Shown one piece after another: positions 1 through 5,546 of a stretch of DNA of 5,672 nucleotides. Made by a program: the position numbers and the translations under genes. The notes below the pieces were generated by a model. The model ran no database searches. It was given only the letters and a program-made list of their open reading frames with translations, and was not told the DNA's origin. The DNA is taken from assembly GCA_016190535.1 (NCBI GenBank), contig JACPQK010000015.1, positions 1 to 5,672 on the forward strand, written 5' to 3'. Numbering within the stretch: the first letter of the stretch is position 1; each line of letters opens with the position of its first letter. This stretch comes from Chloroflexota bacterium (GTDB lineage Bacteria > Chloroflexota > Dehalococcoidia > JACPQK01).

Positions 1-2
1 CG

Positions 3-275
3 GACCTGCGGGTCAGGGACGGCGTCGGCCAGCACCAGGGCACCATCGATATAGATATCGACACTATTCCCGGTGGCCACCTCACCCTGGAGTACCGGGG
101 CAGTGCCACCGTTAGTGGCTCCACCATCATCTCCAGCGGCACTTTTAAGGTTGTCAAAGCCACGGACATATTCAACGGGATCAGGTCCGAGGGGAGCTAC
201 ACCCTCACCATTGTGGAATCGGGCGACACCCTGGGCGCACCGGCTACGGTAACTTTCTCAGCCTCAGGGACGTAG
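3..275 (+). CDS. C-terminal end of an unrecognised beta-rich, probably exported protein (partial)
   Basis: An open frame enters from the left edge and reads 90 codons to a TAG at 273-275; the start lies outside the window. The visible peptide is rich in Thr, Ser, Gly, Ile and Val, has no Cys, and alternates polar and hydrophobic residues (for example GGHLTLEYRGSATVSGSTII and GSYTLTIVESGDTLGAPATV), as expected for a beta-sandwich or Ig-like domain of a secreted or surface protein. The last strand-like piece, ATVTFSASGT, runs to the C terminus, with no anchor, LPXTG motif or membrane segment after it. I do not recognise a family. A strong hairpin begins 20 bp after the stop, and the next genes point the opposite way, so this is the end of its transcription unit. 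That it codes is supported by sensible amino-acid composition and mostly G/C third positions; function is unknown. Confidence 0.7.
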   Translation, partial: DLRVRDGVGQHQGTIDIDIDTIPGGHLTLEYRGSATVSGSTIISSGTFKVVKATDIFNGIRSEGSYTLTIVESGDTLGAPATVTFSASGT

Positions 276-294
276 GACAGGCTGGCTTGACAGT

Positions 295-321
295 TGGGCC
301 GGCGGCCCTGCCGCCGGCCCA
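295..321 (+). terminator. GC-rich hairpin, probable terminator of the left-edge gene
   Basis: A perfect 12-bp inverted repeat (arms 295-306 and 310-321, loop CCT) starts 20 bp after the stop of the left-edge gene. On the plus strand it is followed by a short pyrimidine/T-rich stretch (about 325-333, CTTCTTTCT) rather than a clean T run. The same stem would be met by transcripts leaving the minus-strand dehydratase operon, which ends at 385, so it may act in both directions; that side has no T run. The stem is very stable, but the weak U-tract leaves open a different role, such as RNA stabilisation. Confidence 0.65.
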
Positions 322-384
322 GCGCTTCTTTCTGCCTCCCGCCCAGAGGCTTCTTATTACCAAATAGGCACCCGCTGGTGGGAA

Positions 385-822
385 CTATTGCCCGCTGTGC
401 TGCCGAGAGGGGAGGGCCACGGTGGCCGAGCCTACCGTGGTCTTTTGTCCTTTGCCATTCTCCAGCCAGATATCGAGCTCCACCAGGCATTCCCCCTCCC
501 GGGCCTCTTTGCGGGTGACCCTACCCCTACAGGTAAGGGTGTCGTTAGGGAAGTCCATGGCCCGGTACTGGACGCTCAGCTTCTTAAGGGTGCCCTCGGG
601 GCCCATCCAGTCCGTAACGAGTTGGGCCAAGTAGGAGCTCTTGAGGGCACCGTGGACGATGATACCGGGCAGGCCAGCGGCCAGGGCAAAATCCTTGTCA
701 TAGTGGATGGGGTAGAAGTCGCCGGAGGCGCCGGCCCACATCACCAGCTCCCCCGGGCCTGGCTTCTTCACCAGGGGGGGAAGCTCCATGCCGGTCTCGA
801 TGTCTTCCCAGAAGGGGGCCAT
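385..822 (-). CDS. MaoC-like hot-dog dehydratase/hydratase, catalytic subunit
   Basis: This 145-residue protein is a single hot-dog domain of the MaoC / (R)-specific enoyl hydratase family. Residues 30-49 carry the family signature: AGASGDFYPIHYDKDFALAA, with the catalytic Asp35 and His40, followed by GLPGIIVHGAL (50-60), the usual start of the central helix. These enzymes add water to, or remove it from, the 2,3 double bond of an acyl-CoA or acyl-ACP in the cytoplasm. The gene is second in a minus-strand operon, 38 bp after the N-terminal-type subunit gene at 861-1310, with its own Shine-Dalgarno 6 nt before the ATG. By analogy with mycobacterial HadAB/HadBC, the two proteins probably form a heterodimer in which this chain brings the catalytic residues. 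Substrate (fatty-acid synthesis ACP, CoA-bound acyl chain, or a degradation intermediate) cannot be told from sequence. Family assignment is firm; partner and substrate are inferred. Confidence 0.9.
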   Translation of the reverse strand: MAPFWEDIETGMELPPLVKKPGPGELVMWAGASGDFYPIHYDKDFALAAGLPGIIVHGALKSSYLAQLVTDWMGPEGTLKKLSVQYRAMDFPNDTLTCRGRVTRKEAREGECLVELDIWLENGKGQKTTVGSATVALPSRQHSGQ

Positions 823-828
823 TGGCTA

Positions 829-834
829 TCTCCT
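829..834 (-). promoter_or_regulatory. Shine-Dalgarno site of the catalytic MaoC subunit
   Basis: AGGAGA on the minus strand, 6 nt upstream of the ATG at 822-820. It lies in the 38-bp gap after the upstream gene, supports this ATG as the start, and shows that translation can initiate independently within the shared transcript. Confidence 0.75.
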
Positions 835-860
835 GAGACGAAGGGAATCTCTACCGGGGC

Positions 861-1310
861 CTAGTAGCGGACCATGGTGCTACTCTGTTTAGCCACCACC
901 TGGCCGAGTTGGTTGACATAAATCGTCTCCAGGACCATGAACACCAGGGGGCTAGCCCTACCCCGCCTCTCCCGCAGGTCGGTGAGGCGGCAATGGGCGG
1001 AGATAGTATCCCCAGCCCGTACCGGGTGGAAGTACTCCCATGCGCTGCCTCCATCCAGGAGCCGCGACAGGGGCAGTTCAAGTTCTAACTTGGGCATAGG
1101 GACCGGCAAGGCCCGCAGAAAAGTAGGAGGGGCAACTATGCCCCCGTAGCGCGTAGCCCGCGCCGCCACCTCATCCTGCCATAGCGGGTTGGGGTCCTGA
1201 ATGGCCTGGGCAAAACGGCGAAGGTGCCCCTTTTCAACCTCTATGCTCACAGGCGGAGACTCTGCGCCAATAGACTGGCGCAGCTCCTCTGGAGTCCAGG
1301 ACTGCCCCAC
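861..1310 (-). CDS. MaoC N-terminal-type (FAS1-like) hot-dog dehydratase subunit
   Basis: A 149-residue protein starting at GTG (1310-1308), chosen because AGGAGG lies 8 nt upstream. It matches the FAS1-like dehydratase / MaoC N-terminal domain: an N-terminal helix region (about 22-38), RRFAQAIQDPNPLWQDEVAA (31-50), the RYGGIVAPPTFLRAL segment (54-68), WEYFHPVRAGDTISAHCRLT (91-110, the second half of the hot-dog sheet) and FMVLETIYVNQLGQVVAKQS (124-143, the last strands). At the place where the catalytic subunit has D-x4-H, this protein has Asp39 and then Trp44 instead of His, as in non-catalytic partners such as HadA. It therefore probably shapes the acyl-chain tunnel and dimerises with the product of 385-822. 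It is the first gene of the leftward operon and lies divergent from acpS. An uncharacterised role in acyl-CoA metabolism is equally possible. Confidence 0.88.
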   Translation of the reverse strand: MGQSWTPEELRQSIGAESPPVSIEVEKGHLRRFAQAIQDPNPLWQDEVAARATRYGGIVAPPTFLRALPVPMPKLELELPLSRLLDGGSAWEYFHPVRAGDTISAHCRLTDLRERRGRASPLVFMVLETIYVNQLGQVVAKQSSTMVRY

Positions 1311-1318
1311 TGTCTAGC

Positions 1319-1324
1319 CCTCCT
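1319..1324 (-). promoter_or_regulatory. Shine-Dalgarno site fixing the GTG start at 1310
   Basis: A perfect AGGAGG on the minus strand ends 8 nt before the GTG at 1310-1308. No competing ATG with a comparable site is visible, so this decides the start of the N-terminal-type dehydratase gene. Confidence 0.8.
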
Positions 1325-1341
1325 GCCGTAATTCCAGGGCG

Positions 1342-1370
1342 AGTTTACGCAGGGCCAGGCTTGATGTCAA
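1342..1370 (-). promoter_or_regulatory. Sigma-70-type promoter of the hot-dog dehydratase operon
   Basis: On the minus strand a perfect -35 TTGACA (1370-1365), a 17-bp spacer, and a -10 TAAACT (1347-1342, 4 of 6 to consensus). Transcription would start near 1335, giving a leader of about 25 nt that contains the Shine-Dalgarno at 1324-1319. The -35 hexamer lies inside the palindrome at 1354-1378. Confidence 0.65.
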
Positions 1371-1378
1371 GGGCTGGC
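1354..1378. promoter_or_regulatory. Imperfect palindrome between the divergent promoters, possible operator
   Basis: The arms are GCCAG-g-CTTGA (1354-1364) and TCAAG-gg-CTGGC (1367-1378) around a TG centre: ten paired positions with one asymmetric internal bulge. It covers the -35 hexamer of the leftward promoter and reaches the -35 region of the rightward acpS promoter. Neither predicted transcript (starts near 1335 leftwards and 1412 rightwards) includes it, so it would act as DNA, for example as a binding site for a dimeric regulator of both transcription units. No regulator is encoded next to it in the window, and I do not recognise the motif as a named operator. Confidence 0.4.
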
Positions 1379-1396
1379 AGCAGGGGCTTGGGGCTG

Positions 1397-1405
1397 TGCT
1401 ATACT
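1397..1405 (+). promoter_or_regulatory. Extended -10 promoter for acpS-nnrD
   Basis: TGC-TATACT: a -10 box (1400-1405, 5 of 6 to TATAAT) preceded by the TGn extension at 1397-1399, which can make up for a poor -35 (nothing like TTGACA at 1376-1382). Transcription would begin near 1412, only about 13 nt before the acpS ATG at 1425, leaving little room for a ribosome binding site; none better than GAAAG is seen. Confidence 0.55.
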
Positions 1406-1424
1406 TGGTGCCAGGCTGAAAGCT

Positions 1425-1802
1425 ATGCATCAGGTGGGCATAGACATGGTGGAAGTGACCCGTCTCCGGCGGACGCTGGAGCGCTGGGGGCCGCGTTTCC
1501 TGCGCCGGATCTACACTGATAGCGAACTCCAGGCCTGCCATCGCCGCCTGCCCGAGCTAGCAGCCCGTTTCGCCGCTAAGGAGGCGGTCATGAAGGCCCT
1601 GGGCACCGGACGGCAGGGGGTCGGCTGGAGGGACATCGAGGTGCTGAGCAGTCCCCGGACTCAGCCCCAGGTAAGGCTCTACGGCCGGGCGGAGCGCCGT
1701 GCCCGGGAACTGGGCCTGTCCCACTTGAGTCTGAGCCTGTCCCACACCCGGGAGTGGGGGCTAGCCGTCGTCCTGGGCGACCAGCAAGAGGGCCGCCCGT
1801 GA
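1425..1802 (+). CDS. acpS: Holo-[acyl-carrier-protein] synthase (4'-phosphopantetheinyl transferase, AcpS type)
   Basis: AcpS moves the 4'-phosphopantetheine arm of CoA onto a Ser of apo-ACP, making active ACP for fatty-acid synthesis and releasing 3',5'-ADP; it is cytoplasmic and usually a homotrimer. The 125-residue length is typical. The sequence opens with VGIDMVEV (residues 4-11), where Asp7 is the conserved Mg2+ ligand, continues with the hallmark RFAAKEAVMKALGTG (48-62; Glu53 is the second metal ligand) and WRDIEV (68-73), and ends with SLSLSHTREWGLAVVL (102-117), the conserved SxSH strand. The ATG fits the family start. The gene is led by an extended -10 promoter, has a weak ribosome binding site, and its TGA overlaps the GTG of nnrD, so the two are translationally coupled. 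It lies back to back with two acyl dehydratase genes, matching a lipid-synthesis setting. Confidence 0.95.
   Translation: MHQVGIDMVEVTRLRRTLERWGPRFLRRIYTDSELQACHRRLPELAARFAAKEAVMKALGTGRQGVGWRDIEVLSSPRTQPQVRLYGRAERRARELGLSHLSLSLSHTREWGLAVVLGDQQEGRP
1786..1791 (+). promoter_or_regulatory. Shine-Dalgarno site fixing the GTG start of nnrD
   Basis: AAGAGG inside the end of acpS, 7 nt before the GTG at 1799. This favours GTG 1799, which overlaps the acpS stop (GTGA), over the in-frame ATG at 1754, which would add 15 residues (Arg/Pro/Gly-rich) not expected in the family. Confidence 0.65.
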
Positions 1803-3349
1803 AGGTAGTCACGGTAGCTCAGATGCGGGAGGTGGAGCTACGCTGCCAGGAGATGGGGATTTCCACCCAGAGGCTCATGGAGAATGCTGGCCGGGCGGTG
1901 GCCCAGGAGGTCAAGGGCTTGCTGGGAACGGTGGCGGGGCGATCGGTACTGGCCCTTGTCGGTCCCGGCAACAACGGGGGGGATGGGCTGGTGGCGGCAA
2001 AGTACCTTTCCGATTGGGGCGCCCAGATGGCGGTCTATTTGTGCGCCCAGCGCCGCAGCGCAGACCCTCACCTAAAGGCCGTCGTTGATCGGGGGATCCC
2101 CGTCCAGGAAGCAGCCAGAGACGACGGCAGCTTTCTGCTCCAGCACCTGGAGTCCGCCTCTGTGGTGCTGGACGCTGTCCTGGGCACAGGCCGGGTCCGC
2201 CCGCTGGAGGGGGTCATGCAGCGCACGCTGGAGCAGGTCCGCAGCGCCCGGACAGCCCGCCGCGGGCTACGCATCGTGGCGCTAGACATCCCTTCAGGCC
2301 TGGATGCTGACGCTGGGGTGGCAGACCCGGCTACCCTGCCCGCCGACTTCACGGTGACTCTGGGCTGCCCCAAGGCGGGCCTCTTCCTGCTCCCGGGCGC
2401 AGAGATGGCGGGGCGCTGGACAGCGGTGGATATTGGTATCCCCGAAGCCATAACCCGCTTCCTGCCCATCGAGGTCATGGAGGCGAACACCCTAGCCCGG
2501 ATGCTGCCTCGTCGCCCCCTGGCTGCCCACAAGGGGACCTTTGGCCGGGTCATGGTGGTAGCAGGCTCCCTAAACTTTGTGGGGGCCGCCTACCTGGCCT
2601 GCCAGGGGGCTGCCCGGGCGGGGGCCGGGCTGGTCACCCTGGCCGCCCCCAGGAGTCTCCATCCCATTCTGGCCGCCAAGCTTACAGAAGCTACCCACCT
2701 GCCTTTACCCGAGGCTGAGCCTGGGGTGGTGGCCCCAGAAGCAGCCTCCCACCTGAAGGAGGTGCTGGAGAGCTACGATGTAATGCTCATAGGATGCGGG
2801 CTGGGAACCCGTCCGGCAACGGTAGAGTTCATCCAGCGCACCCTTTTGGAAGAGAGCCTACCCCTGGCCCTGATCCTGGATGCTGACGCCCTGAATGCCC
2901 TGTCCACAGTCCCCGAATGGTGGCACCGGTTGGCTACCCAGGCGGTACTGACACCTCACGCCGGAGAGATGGCCCGGCTTACCGGGCTGAGCAGCGCTGA
3001 AGTGCAGACTCGCCGCTTTCAAATAGCAGCAGAAAGCGCAGAGCGGTGGGGACAGGTGGTTGTCCTCAAAGGCGCATATACCTTAGTGGCGGCTCCAGGC
3101 CAGGGGATTCAGGTCAGCCCGTTTGCTAATCCGGGCCTGGCTTCCGGAGGCACCGGCGATGTGCTGAGCGGGACTATTGCCGGCCTGGTGGCGCAGGGGG
3201 CAAAATCCTGGGCAGCCAGCGTCGCGGGCGTTTATCTTCATGCTCTGGCCGGTGAGATGGCCCGGGATGATCTGGGAGACACCGGCATGCTGGCGGAGGA
3301 CCTCCTTCCCCGTTTGCCCCTGGCCATCCGTAAGCTCAAAGAGAGCTAG
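1799..3349 (+). CDS. nnrD: Bifunctional NAD(P)H-hydrate epimerase / ADP-dependent NAD(P)H-hydrate dehydratase
   Basis: This enzyme repairs NADH and NADPH damaged by hydration: the N-terminal epimerase interconverts R- and S-NAD(P)HX and the C-terminal dehydratase restores NAD(P)H from the S form using ADP. From the GTG at 1799 it is 516 residues, normal for the fused form. N-terminal YjeF_N domain (about 1-225): LMENAGRA (26-33), GPGNNGGDGLVAAKYL (55-70), DAVLGTG (125-131) and DIPSGLDAD (163-171). C-terminal ribokinase-like domain (about 230-513): HKGTFGRVMVVAGS (244-257), DADALNAL (361-368), LTPHAGEMARL (384-394), KGAYT (424-428) and GGTGDVLSG (450-458), the last containing the catalytic Asp454. 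Both active sites look intact. It follows acpS with a 4-bp overlap, an association common in bacteria. The stop is followed by a 95-bp gap with a new promoter, and no clear terminator. Confidence 0.95.
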   Translation: MKVVTVAQMREVELRCQEMGISTQRLMENAGRAVAQEVKGLLGTVAGRSVLALVGPGNNGGDGLVAAKYLSDWGAQMAVYLCAQRRSADPHLKAVVDRGIPVQEAARDDGSFLLQHLESASVVLDAVLGTGRVRPLEGVMQRTLEQVRSARTARRGLRIVALDIPSGLDADAGVADPATLPADFTVTLGCPKAGLFLLPGAEMAGRWTAVDIGIPEAITRFLPIEVMEANTLARMLPRRPLAAHKGTFGRVMVVAGSLNFVGAAYLACQGAARAGAGLVTLAAPRSLHPILAAKLTEATHLPLPEAEPGVVAPEAASHLKEVLESYDVMLIGCGLGTRPATVEFIQRTLLEESLPLALILDADALNALSTVPEWWHRLATQAVLTPHAGEMARLTGLSSAEVQTRRFQIAAESAERWGQVVVLKGAYTLVAAPGQGIQVSPFANPGLASGGTGDVLSGTIAGLVAQGAKSWAASVAGVYLHALAGEMARDDLGDTGMLAEDLLPRLPLAIRKLKES

Positions 3350-3390
3350 CCTGAAACACTATTGTGACCGCACTATCTGTCCCCCACGCA

Positions 3391-3419
3391 TTGAAGAGGG
3401 GTCTCCGGGCACCTATAAT
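3391..3419 (+). promoter_or_regulatory. Sigma-70-type promoter for coaX-coaBC
   Basis: -35 TTGAAG (3391-3396, 4 of 6 to TTGACA), exactly 17 bp spacer, and a perfect -10 TATAAT (3414-3419). Transcription would start near 3426, giving a leader of about 19 nt. This is the best complete promoter on the plus strand of the window and shows that coaX-coaBC can be transcribed apart from acpS-nnrD, although read-through from nnrD is likely because no terminator is seen between them. Confidence 0.75.
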
Positions 3420-3444
3420 TGAAGTGCCTTAGCGTATCTATTTT

Positions 3445-4269
3445 ATGCTTCTCGCTATAGATATTGGAAACACCAACATAGTGCTCGGGGTGTTCCACGG
3501 GCAAACACTCCGGGCTACCTGGCGCATCGCCACCGACGTGCACCGGATGGCCGACGAGTACGCTGTCTTGCTGCTCAACCTGTTCCCACGCCAGGGGCTG
3601 GTCCCCGGCGACATTACCGAGGTGGCCTTGTCCAGCGTGGTGCCTCCCCTGGACTCCACCTTCGAGGAGCTCTGCCAGCGCTACTTTATGACCAGACCAC
3701 TGATAGTAGGGCCAGGCACCAAGACCGGGGTACGCATCTGTACCGACAACCCCCGGGAAGTGGGCGCAGACCGGGTGGTCAACGCTGCTGCCGCCCACCA
3801 TCTCTACGAGGGCCCTCTCATTGTGATCGACTTCGGCACGGCTACCACTCTCGATGCCGTATCGGCAGAAGGGGACTACCTGGGGGGTGCCATCGCTCCA
3901 GGGGTCCAGGTGGCTACCGAGGCCCTGGTGCAGAGGGCCTCCAAGCTTCCTCGGATCGAGATGGTGCGCCCCAAGCATGCCATCGGCCGGAATACCGTGG
4001 CCGCCATGCAATCGGGGATCATCTTCGGCTACGTGGGCTTGCTGGAGGGCATCGTGGCGCGCCTCAGACAGGAGCTGGATGGTCCGGTCAAGGTGGTAGC
4101 CACCGGAGGGCTGGTGGAGATACTGGCGCCGGAGACCTCCTGCATCGAGATAGTCGAGCCCAACCTGACCCTGATTGGCCTGAGGCTGATCTACGAGCTC
4201 AACCGCCCCTTCCTGGAGGAGCGCCACCTCCCCCTATTGAGGGAGAGGGAGAAACGTGCTCCCCGGTAA
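3445..4269 (+). CDS. coaX: Type III pantothenate kinase
   Basis: CoaX phosphorylates pantothenate with ATP, the first committed step of CoA synthesis; the type III form generally needs a monovalent cation and is not feedback-inhibited by CoA. The 274-residue protein carries all hallmarks of the ASKHA-fold family: DIGNTN (6-11, phosphate loop with Asp6), GADR (107-110, with the catalytic base Asp109), VIDFGTATTLDAV (127-139), GGAIAPGV (147-154), SGIIFGYVGLLEGIV (190-204), ATGGL (219-223) and PNLTLIGL (239-246). The start MLLAIDIGNTN is canonical, yet the bases before the ATG (3425-3444) contain no purine-rich Shine-Dalgarno. The last 20 residues (about 255-274, Glu/Arg-rich) extend past the usual core, and this tail overlaps the start of coaBC by 14 bp, implying coupled translation with the next enzymes of the pathway. 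Confidence 0.96.
   Translation: MLLAIDIGNTNIVLGVFHGQTLRATWRIATDVHRMADEYAVLLLNLFPRQGLVPGDITEVALSSVVPPLDSTFEELCQRYFMTRPLIVGPGTKTGVRICTDNPREVGADRVVNAAAAHHLYEGPLIVIDFGTATTLDAVSAEGDYLGGAIAPGVQVATEALVQRASKLPRIEMVRPKHAIGRNTVAAMQSGIIFGYVGLLEGIVARLRQELDGPVKVVATGGLVEILAPETSCIEIVEPNLTLIGLRLIYELNRPFLEERHLPLLREREKRAPR
4245..4251 (+). promoter_or_regulatory. Shine-Dalgarno site for the GTG start of coaBC
   Basis: GAGGGAG within the last codons of coaX, 4 nt before the GTG at 4256. It supports the GTG as the coaBC start, placing methionine ten residues before the first flavin-binding motif, as is usual for the family. Confidence 0.65.
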
Positions 4270-5458
4270 GTTCGTTGTGCTGGGGGTCACCGGCAGCATC
4301 GCCGCGCACCGCGCCGTGGACCTGGCCAGCAAGCTCACCCAGGAAGGGGCTTTAGTCGACGTCATTCTTACAGAGGCTGCCCAGCAATTCATCACCTCCC
4401 TCTCCTTCCGTAGCTTGACCCACCGCCCAGTAGTAACAGACATGTTCGACCCCGAGTCCGAGCTCAGCGTGGAGCATGTGCGCCTGGCGCAGCGGGCCGA
4501 TGTGGTGGTAGTAGCCCCCGCCAGCGCCCACCTCATTGCTCGCCTGGCCCTGGGCCTGGCCGACGACATGCTTACTACCACTGTTCTGGCTACCAGGGCC
4601 CCGGTGGTCATTGCCCCGGCCATGAACGTGAACATGTGGCAGAACCAGGTCAGCCAGGAGCATGTGGCCCGGCTGAGAGATCGTGGCTTCACCTTTGTGG
4701 GCCCAGCGCACGGTCGACTGGCTACGGGGTTGGTGGGGATGGGCCGCCTGGCCGAGGTGGAGGAGATCCTGGACACCATCAGGCTGATAATGGGGCGCTC
4801 TGGGGACCTGAGCGGACAACAAGTCGTGGTCACCGCTGGGGGGACACAGGAGCCTGTGGACGCCGTGCGGGTGCTCACTAATCGCTCCTCGGGCAAGATG
4901 GGCTACGCCCTGGCGGCGGCGGCCCGGGACCGGGGGGCCAGGGTCACCCTCATTTCGGCACCCACATATCTGCGCCCACCGGTCGGGGTCACCCTGGCCC
5001 GAGTACGTACCGCTGCTGAGATGCGGGAGGCCGTGATGTCTGCCCTGCCCGGGGCCAGTGCCCTGCTCATGGCGGCTGCCGTGGCCGACTACCGCCCAGC
5101 CCAACCTATTTCAGAGAAGATAAAGAAGGAGGCCACCGACAGGCTGAGCCTCCCCCTGGAGCGCACCGCCGACATCCTGGCCGAAGTGCCTGACACCCTG
5201 GTCAAGGTGGGGTTCGCCGCCGAGCTAGGTGCGAACCTCCTGGAGAGGGCCAGGGAGAAGCTCCAGCGGAAGCGCCTGGACCTTATCGTAGCCAACGACA
5301 TATCTGCGCCGGACAGCGGCTTCGAGGTGGATACCAACCGGGTGGTGCTCATAGACGGCAGAGGCCGCGACGAGGAGCTGCCCCTCATGAGCAAGTACCA
5401 GGTGGCCCACAAAGTCCTGGACCGGGTGGTGGCGGTGCTCAAACAGCAGCAGCCCTAG
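4256..5458 (+). CDS. coaBC: Bifunctional phosphopantothenoylcysteine decarboxylase / phosphopantothenate-cysteine ligase
   Basis: CoaB joins cysteine to 4'-phosphopantothenate using CTP; the FMN-bound CoaC domain decarboxylates the product to 4'-phosphopantetheine. The 400-residue length is normal for the fusion. CoaC domain (1 to about 180): VTGSIAAHRA (11-20), His74 in VEHVRLA, the flavin-contact segment PASAHLIARLALGLADDML (88-106) and PAMN with Asn124. CoaB domain (about 187-400): VTAGGTQEPVDAV (192-204), NRSSGKMGYA (209-218), AAAVADYRPA (273-282), EKIKK with Lys288, GFAAEL (319-324) and DLIVANDIS (342-350). These residues align one position before the known E. coli His75, Asn125, Asn210 and Lys289. 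The oddity is the clamp motif: where E. coli has ACGD with catalytic Cys158, this protein reads ATGL, with Thr157. It follows coaX directly, so two consecutive enzymes of CoA synthesis share one transcript. Confidence 0.96.
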   Translation: MLPGKFVVLGVTGSIAAHRAVDLASKLTQEGALVDVILTEAAQQFITSLSFRSLTHRPVVTDMFDPESELSVEHVRLAQRADVVVVAPASAHLIARLALGLADDMLTTTVLATRAPVVIAPAMNVNMWQNQVSQEHVARLRDRGFTFVGPAHGRLATGLVGMGRLAEVEEILDTIRLIMGRSGDLSGQQVVVTAGGTQEPVDAVRVLTNRSSGKMGYALAAAARDRGARVTLISAPTYLRPPVGVTLARVRTAAEMREAVMSALPGASALLMAAAVADYRPAQPISEKIKKEATDRLSLPLERTADILAEVPDTLVKVGFAAELGANLLERAREKLQRKRLDLIVANDISAPDSGFEVDTNRVVLIDGRGRDEELPLMSKYQVAHKVLDRVVAVLKQQQP

Positions 5459-5467
5459 CTCCCCAGC

Positions 5468-5484
5468 GGCCCCTGGCCCCTGGC
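5468..5484. repeat. Short tandem repeat after coaBC
   Basis: Two copies of the 7-mer GGCCCCT plus GGC, 10 bp after the coaBC stop. It does not form a terminator-like stem. In the rest of the stretch up to 5546 I see no gene or clear terminator, so how coaBC transcription ends is not shown. The repeat itself may be chance in GC-rich DNA. Confidence 0.35.
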
Positions 5485-5546
5485 TCGACAAAACAATCGC
5501 CCCTTCCCCCTATCGCTGTCGCTCTTTAGGCCCACTATCCCTCTGA

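Noticed and set aside
388..864. Plus-strand open frame (158 codons) across the MaoC gene
   Set aside because: Antisense to a gene with a clear catalytic motif and Shine-Dalgarno; its peptide is Gly/Val/His-rich without a recognisable domain.
1754..1798. Upstream ATG extending nnrD by 15 residues
   Set aside because: The extension is Arg/Pro/Gly-rich, lies inside acpS and lacks family similarity; GTG 1799 has a spaced Shine-Dalgarno and the stop-overlap typical of coupled genes.
2068..2553. Minus-strand open frame opposite nnrD
   Set aside because: Arg/Ser/Thr-rich antisense frame inside a fully conserved gene; no motif.
3350..3412. Possible terminator after nnrD
   Set aside because: Only a weak CCCC/GGGG pairing with a 12-base loop is present and no T run follows; not enough to call.
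3373..4227. Long minus-strand open frame (284 codons) opposite coaX
   Set aside because: It lies almost wholly antisense to an unmistakable coaX, has a His/Gly/Gln-rich composition typical of antisense frames in GC-rich DNA, and shows no recognisable motif.
4234..5104. Long minus-strand open frames opposite coaBC
   Set aside because: Both are antisense to conserved coaBC motifs; one is Ser/Thr/Arg-rich and the other His/Gly-rich low-complexity sequence, with no family resemblance.
5459..5545. Possible terminator after coaBC
   Set aside because: The GGCCCCT repeats and nearby C-rich stretches do not form a stable stem with a T run.
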